From the NCBI RefSeq assembly GCF_023218075.1, contig NZ_JALPTB010000065.1, forward strand, positions 1-37,072: a DNA stretch of 37,072 nt. Direction: 5' to 3'. This stretch comes from Rhodococcus sp. HM1. GTDB lineage: Bacteria > Actinomycetota > Actinomycetes > Mycobacteriales > Mycobacteriaceae. Shown here in pieces: positions 34,401 through 37,072 of the stretch. The notes beneath the pieces are model-generated. The model did not search any database. It worked only from the letters and a program-made list of their open reading frames with translations, and was not told the origin of the DNA. The translations under genes and the position numbers were made by a program. Positions within the stretch are counted from its first letter, which is position 1, and each line of letters starts with the position of its first letter.

Positions 34401-34544
34401 CGCGAGCCGCTGCCGGGGCTGGGGCGTACCGGCGTGAGCGACCAGGAAGGCGACGAGCGCGAGTGCGCGCGGCGACCGGGTCACCACGGCCCCGGTCGCA
34501 TCGTCGGTGATCGCCTGTTCGCCCAGGACGGAGACGCGCAGCAT
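31467..34544 (-). CDS. Large SARP/AfsR-like regulator (wHTH-BTAD-ATPase-TPR)
   Basis: A 1025-residue multidomain activator. Residues 1-95 form an OmpR-like winged helix (LTNLRRELHHLRHALGD). Residues about 97-243 form the bacterial transcriptional activator domain (BTAD; FLPGVFDDWALEIR, YRNLMRLQAETGDRAGA). From about 260 a STAND-type ATPase begins (LVGRSREIDRL), with Walker A GGAGVGKT at 290-297 and Walker B ILLTLDNMQWCD. The region after about 600 is built of degenerate TPR-like helices. Such proteins sense signals through the ATPase/TPR half and activate neighbouring metabolic genes by binding 11-bp direct repeats. ATG 34544 opens MLRVSVLGE, the standard SARP start. It directly precedes the flavin oxidase gene (84-base gap), which is its most likely target. 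The ligand is unknown. Confidence 0.92.
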   Translation of the reverse strand: MLRVSVLGEQAITDDATGAVVTRSPRALALVAFLVAHAGTPQPRQRLATLFWPDSTDGQSLTNLRRELHHLRHALGDEPSLTVTAKDLCWSDTPSSSADLRVFDNERAAALRAARSGDDRALVTHARRALDAYSGEFLPGVFDDWALEIRSDRERRCVELCDLLSGALTRTGDPAGAIEVARRRVRLAPLEEVGYRNLMRLQAETGDRAGAAGTYHRCASLLERELGVLPDPQTRALVEQVLGTAPGRRIPARTGCTTVELVGRSREIDRLAAAWQRAASGRPGAILIRGGAGVGKTRLLTEIAHIAQAGGATVAHSRCFATSAGLALAPVADWLRDPAVAAGRSGLARVWRAEVERLVPSPEADADRVRETRPERGVGASADAWQRHRFFEGLARGLVGDGRPILLTLDNMQWCDRETLLFLAFCLGLTPDAPLLVAAAARDDSSESAAAVTEWATGLASSGTVTELRLGPLDAADSTRLAEAIGGRSRTIEERRLLHTATGGFPLYIVEAMRSATDGDDALSVDGLSSVLHHRVEQSSPAAREVAGLAAAVGRDFTLDLLTTASDLGAVAVVQAVDELWRRRIVTEFRDGYDFAHDLLREAAYATVGPPQRWLMHRRLAQALELLHRDDTDPVSAQLAEQYARGGRPDRAVPYYRRAAEIATRRFAYADAVRLHLHALALVREHPGSDSAARELAILEALAAPLNARYGYSSPELQHTLERSIELADTLGRTESTIVGLVGLWSSRFVQGDTAGAHRAVTRALTLVEPGTELCGSAHFAYAGSAVSLGRPAEALGHFALAAELTAGAHSWTVGTRPDVHGCAWAAHAHWLLGDDDAARTRCREAITLARRGEDPFVLTIALAYGAVTRQLCGDRPELRETVTELRELCDRYDFAYYREWGLILDGWSRTGGDGIGRVRRGIANLRAAGSFARMPYWLTLLADLYRERPGDARATLDAATVAARARDDRWWLPEVMRMRAAYDAPPDAVARLRAAARLAGEHGSVALVRRCDRDLVGLGVPPSH

Positions 34545-34602
34545 GCCTTGTTGCTCCCGAGATCAGGTTAGTCCCCGTTCCCGGTCCGGTCGGTCGCGTC
34601 GA

Positions 34603-34643
34603 CGCCGTGTGGCCTCGGGCTGAATCCCCGAGGCCACACGGCG
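34603..34643. terminator. 17-bp hairpin between the solute-binding protein and SARP genes
   Basis: A perfect 17-bp stem, CGCCGTGTGGCCTCGGG and its complement, with a 7-base loop, followed on the plus strand by TTTCTGTTCTG. It lies 16 bases downstream of the minus-strand solute-binding protein gene and before the SARP gene, so it separates the two transcripts. Confidence 0.8.
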
Positions 34644-34659
34644 TTTCTGTTCTGTCGGG

Positions 34660-36060
34660 CTACTGGACGTCGTCCATGGTCTTGCCGACCTCGGCGAGCG
34701 TCATCGGTGTGCCGAAGTCCGCGGTGAACTTGCGGGCGGGGATGTCGCACCGGTACAGACCGTTGTCCGGATCGAAATCGGCCGGCTTCCAGCCGTCTGC
34801 GGTGGCCTGCTCGACGTTGAAGCACGGCTGCGGCGGGATCGGGTTCTGCAGGTCGTTCGCGGCGTGCAAGCCACCGCCGGTCCAGGCCGTTTCCTGACGA
34901 GCGTTGTCGTACACGCACTTTCGGGTCAGCTCGTCGCCGCACGCGGCTGCGGACTTGGCGAACAGCAACCAGGACGACCAGGCGCGCATGGCGGGGAGGG
35001 TGATCTGGGCGTCGGGCGCGTACTTCGCGTAGAGCTCCTTCAGCTGTTCGACGGCGGGTTCGTCGCTTTCGAGCGGGGCGACACCGCTGAGGTCGACGAT
35101 GTTGTTCTGGAAATCGGCGGAGCGACCGAGCAGGTCGAGGAACTGGGCGTTGTAGGCGTTGTTGTTCGGATCGATCCAGTCCAGCTTGTAGTCCATGTTG
35201 GTCAGGACCTCTTCGAGCTTGGCGAGCTGATCGAAGCTGCCCATGAAGATCAGGCCCTTGACGCCGTTGTTCTTGATCGCCTGGGCGTAGGGTGTCCAGT
35301 CCGACACCCCCATCGTCGGATACAGCTCGTTGTAGACGACCTTCGCGCCGATCGCGTCCAGGGTCTCGAGCGTCATCTGCTGCACGGCCTTGGTGATCGC
35401 CGAGTCGCCGTTGATGAGGCCGATGGCCTGCTTCGAATCCGGGTAGGCCTCGTCCACGGCCCAGGTGCGGAACCCGGCGTAGTTGTCGTAGCCGGGGACC
35501 TTGGACGGCGAGGCGCTGACCTCGAGGTCGGCGCCGGCGGCGCGTTCCTGCACGGCCTGGGCAGGGAAGCTCGGGAGCAGGCAGTTGAGGCGTTCCTTGA
35601 CGCCGAGGGCGTCGAGGCCGGCGCCGCCGCCGACGAGCGCGAAGTCCTCGCGGCAGGCCTCGATCATGCGCTGGCGCGGTTCCATGAGTTTCGTGTCGCG
35701 GGTGTTGGCGACGAGGGTGCGGCCGTTGATGCCGCCGTTGTCGTTGCACCAGGACGTGAACACCTTTGCCGCGTCGACGAATTCGGAGTTCTTGGTGAAT
35801 CCGATGTCGGAGAAGACGCCGACCTCGATCTGCTCGGCGGTGACGCCCTGCGTGGTGGCGGTCGAAGCGTCACCGTCCTGGCACACCTCGGTGAGGTCAC
35901 CGAAGTCGGCGGACACCGCGGACGATCCGCCCTGTCCGGACGTGGTGCTGTCGGTTTCGGTGCCGGTGCGGCCGCTACAGCCGGCGGCGAGCAGTGCGAC
36001 CGCCGCGACGGCGACGACGATGCGCCACTGCCCGGCAAGGAATGTGCGATGTCGATTCAC
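34660..36060 (-). CDS. Lipoprotein substrate-binding protein of a branched-chain-type ABC transporter
   Basis: A 466-residue exported lipoprotein. GTG 36060 opens a signal peptide with lipobox LLAAGCSG (lipidated Cys28), preceded by AGGGGA. A Ser/Thr/Gly linker follows, then a Peripla_BP_6/LivJ-like fold (VTAEQIEVGVFSDIGFTKNSEF, FTSWCNDNGGINGRTL, REDFALVGGGAGLDALGV). Several extra cysteines (VCQDG, SWCND, EACRE, LNCLL, AACGD, RKCVY, PCFN, YRCD) suggest multiple disulphides, unusual for LivJ but seen in actinobacterial members. No permease or ATPase gene lies in the window, so it is an orphan or works with a distant transporter. The ligand could be an amino acid, amide or aromatic acid. A 402-base region separates it from the divergent NADAR gene. 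Confidence 0.88.
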   Translation of the reverse strand: MNRHRTFLAGQWRIVVAVAAVALLAAGCSGRTGTETDSTTSGQGGSSAVSADFGDLTEVCQDGDASTATTQGVTAEQIEVGVFSDIGFTKNSEFVDAAKVFTSWCNDNGGINGRTLVANTRDTKLMEPRQRMIEACREDFALVGGGAGLDALGVKERLNCLLPSFPAQAVQERAAGADLEVSASPSKVPGYDNYAGFRTWAVDEAYPDSKQAIGLINGDSAITKAVQQMTLETLDAIGAKVVYNELYPTMGVSDWTPYAQAIKNNGVKGLIFMGSFDQLAKLEEVLTNMDYKLDWIDPNNNAYNAQFLDLLGRSADFQNNIVDLSGVAPLESDEPAVEQLKELYAKYAPDAQITLPAMRAWSSWLLFAKSAAACGDELTRKCVYDNARQETAWTGGGLHAANDLQNPIPPQPCFNVEQATADGWKPADFDPDNGLYRCDIPARKFTADFGTPMTLAEVGKTMDDVQ

Positions 36061-36462
36061 GTGTGTCCCCTGGTCCTCTGAGCCTGCGCGATCGACGTGA
36101 TCGGGCAGGGAGCCGGACGGGCGAAGTGCCCCCACCCACCAGGGAAACTGTCCTCTCCGGCTTGGAGAACGAAGATATTGCTTCGTCGTCCGCCAGGGAC
36201 GGTTTTGGCGGAACCTGAGCGGACATTTCGGTCGAAGGGTGCACCGGGTCGCGCCCGGGCGATCGCGTCTGCGCCTCACCCGGCGGCGACGCAGCGTGGC
36301 CGAGGGCCGGCCTCCTCCGGTACCTGTTCGGGTCGCTTCGTCGAAAGAATGCGACCCGCGAAGCCCCCGAGAGCAGTTGCGGGTCACCGCCGCAGCCCGA
36401 CTCGACGACAACGGGACCCGTCACCGATCCTTGTATCCGACGACCACCAGCACGGAGACGCA
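36061..36462. other. Divergent intergenic region
   Basis: About 400 bases between two divergent genes, expected to hold both promoters. GAACGAAGATATTGCTTCGTCG at 36169-36190 has a short inverted repeat (CGAAG/CTTCG) around an AT-rich centre, a possible operator. No riboswitch or small gene was recognised. Confidence 0.4.
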
Positions 36463-37072
36463 GTGACCCGCCAGAGAACCACCGACACCCCGACGGCCCT
36501 CGACGTCATCGACCTCGGCGCGCACCCGGACTGGCCGTTGCATCTGCGCCGGCCGGTGCCGATCGACTGGGCCGGCCGGACCTGGCCGACACCGGAGCAC
36601 GCCTTCGCGGCCGCGCACACCACCTCGACGATCGCGTGGGATCGCATCGCCGACCCCGCCACGAGCAGCGAAGACGCGCACCGCATCGGCACCGGCGCGG
36701 TCCGCCGCGACGACTGGCCGACCGCACGGTTCACCGTGCTCCGCGAGATCGTCGCCGCGATGACCGCCGATCTCGTCGTCCGGGCCGCGCTGTCCGCGAC
36801 CGGTGATGCCCTCCTCGTCGCCGCCGGCCCGGACAAACTGTGGGGCCGGCACCGGGACCGCGGGTACAAGACGCCGATCGGCCGCAACGAACTCGGCCGC
36901 ATCTGGATGCGGCAACGGGCCGTCGACCGCGGCGACGACCCGGACCGATGGATCCGGGCGGCAGTGATCGGGCATCGCGAGCACCTGATCGTCGAGCCCG
37001 ACACGCGCGAGTGGGTGCAGGCGGAGCTGTCGCGCCTGGCCACGAAATTGACTGCCGAGCACGGCACCGAGA
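36463..37072 (+). CDS. NADAR-domain (YbiA-like) protein, cut by window end
   Basis: 203 codons are visible from GTG 36463 (GGAG six bases upstream), with no stop before the window edge. The NADAR fold is recognised by WAGRTWPTPEHAF (residues 36-48), VRRDDWPTARFTVLREIV (80-97), LSATGDALLVAAGPDKLWG (110-128) and GRNELGRIWMRQR (140-152), which align with the E. coli YbiA motifs. NADAR proteins remove ADP-ribose from guanine bases or cleave ribosylated metabolites; some are antitoxins to DarT-type toxins. The helix that normally reads EHxFxxxK ends in His52 here (EHAFAAAH), so the usual lysine is missing, which may change or abolish activity. The extra C-terminal part after residue 155 is helical. 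Neighbours to the right are not visible. Confidence 0.8.
   Translation, partial: MTRQRTTDTPTALDVIDLGAHPDWPLHLRRPVPIDWAGRTWPTPEHAFAAAHTTSTIAWDRIADPATSSEDAHRIGTGAVRRDDWPTARFTVLREIVAAMTADLVVRAALSATGDALLVAAGPDKLWGRHRDRGYKTPIGRNELGRIWMRQRAVDRGDDPDRWIRAAVIGHREHLIVEPDTREWVQAELSRLATKLTAEHGTE

Noticed and set aside
36061..36180. Riboswitch (glycine type) before the solute-binding protein
   Set aside because: GGAGAGGAC and CTCAGAGG fragments superficially recall a glycine aptamer, but the conserved core segments are absent or out of order.

Overview
The window is high-GC actinobacterial chromosome, most likely Rhodococcus or a close relative in the Mycobacteriales. The evidence is codon use, GTG/TTG starts, and a core block with the same gene order as mycobacteria: rpsA, coaE fused to a GrpB domain, a divergent DUF402 gene, uvrB, then a universal stress protein close to mycobacterial Rv1636. 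No rRNA, tRNA or CRISPR array was seen.

Layout. (a) 1-3560, accessory catabolic/regulatory: a 71-residue partner plus a Rieske oxygenase, a DUF1353 membrane protein, and a RidA-MarR pair on the minus strand whose two upstream regions share an operator-like site. (b) 3560-5710: a tnpB-like gene (RuvC DED residues, zinc ribbon) broken by a third GGGC copy, with an 8-bp hairpin at its 3' end. (c) 5679-8927: a SAM methyltransferase, divergent from a secreted LVIVD-repeat protein overlapped by a DUF305 protein. (d) 9187-18018: the conserved core block, with a luciferase-like monooxygenase and a small minus-strand ORF between rpsA and coaE. (e) 18077-20979: a secreted DUF732 protein and a HelR/HelD-type RNA-polymerase-associated ATPase. 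(f) 21083-24478: helical, charged proteins suggestive of stress or envelope roles: DoxX with a 12 x 11-residue tail, DUF5709, CsbD plus coiled coil, and a second coiled-coil protein. (g) 24555-27182: an HxlR regulator, COG2085 reductase and quinone oxidoreductase operon enclosed by two 50-bp direct repeats (47/50 identical). (h) 27213-29834: a decayed GAP-family transporter, an HpxO-type FAD urate hydroxylase and a two-domain sulfurtransferase. (i) 29958-34544: a large SARP/AfsR-like regulator followed by a berberine-bridge-type flavin oxidase whose promoter carries SARP-style 11-bp direct repeats. (j) 34660-37072: an orphan lipoprotein solute-binding protein and, divergently, a divergent NADAR-domain protein that runs off the window.

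The strongest leads are the SARP box before the flavin oxidase, the hendecad-tailed DoxX protein and its neighbours, the GGGC-triplication break in the tnpB-like gene, the repeat-bounded redox operon, the shared RidA/MarR operator, and the NADAR protein lacking the usual motif lysine. No complete, clearly undescribed multi-gene system could be demonstrated from sequence alone. Identifications come from motif and family recognition, without database searches.
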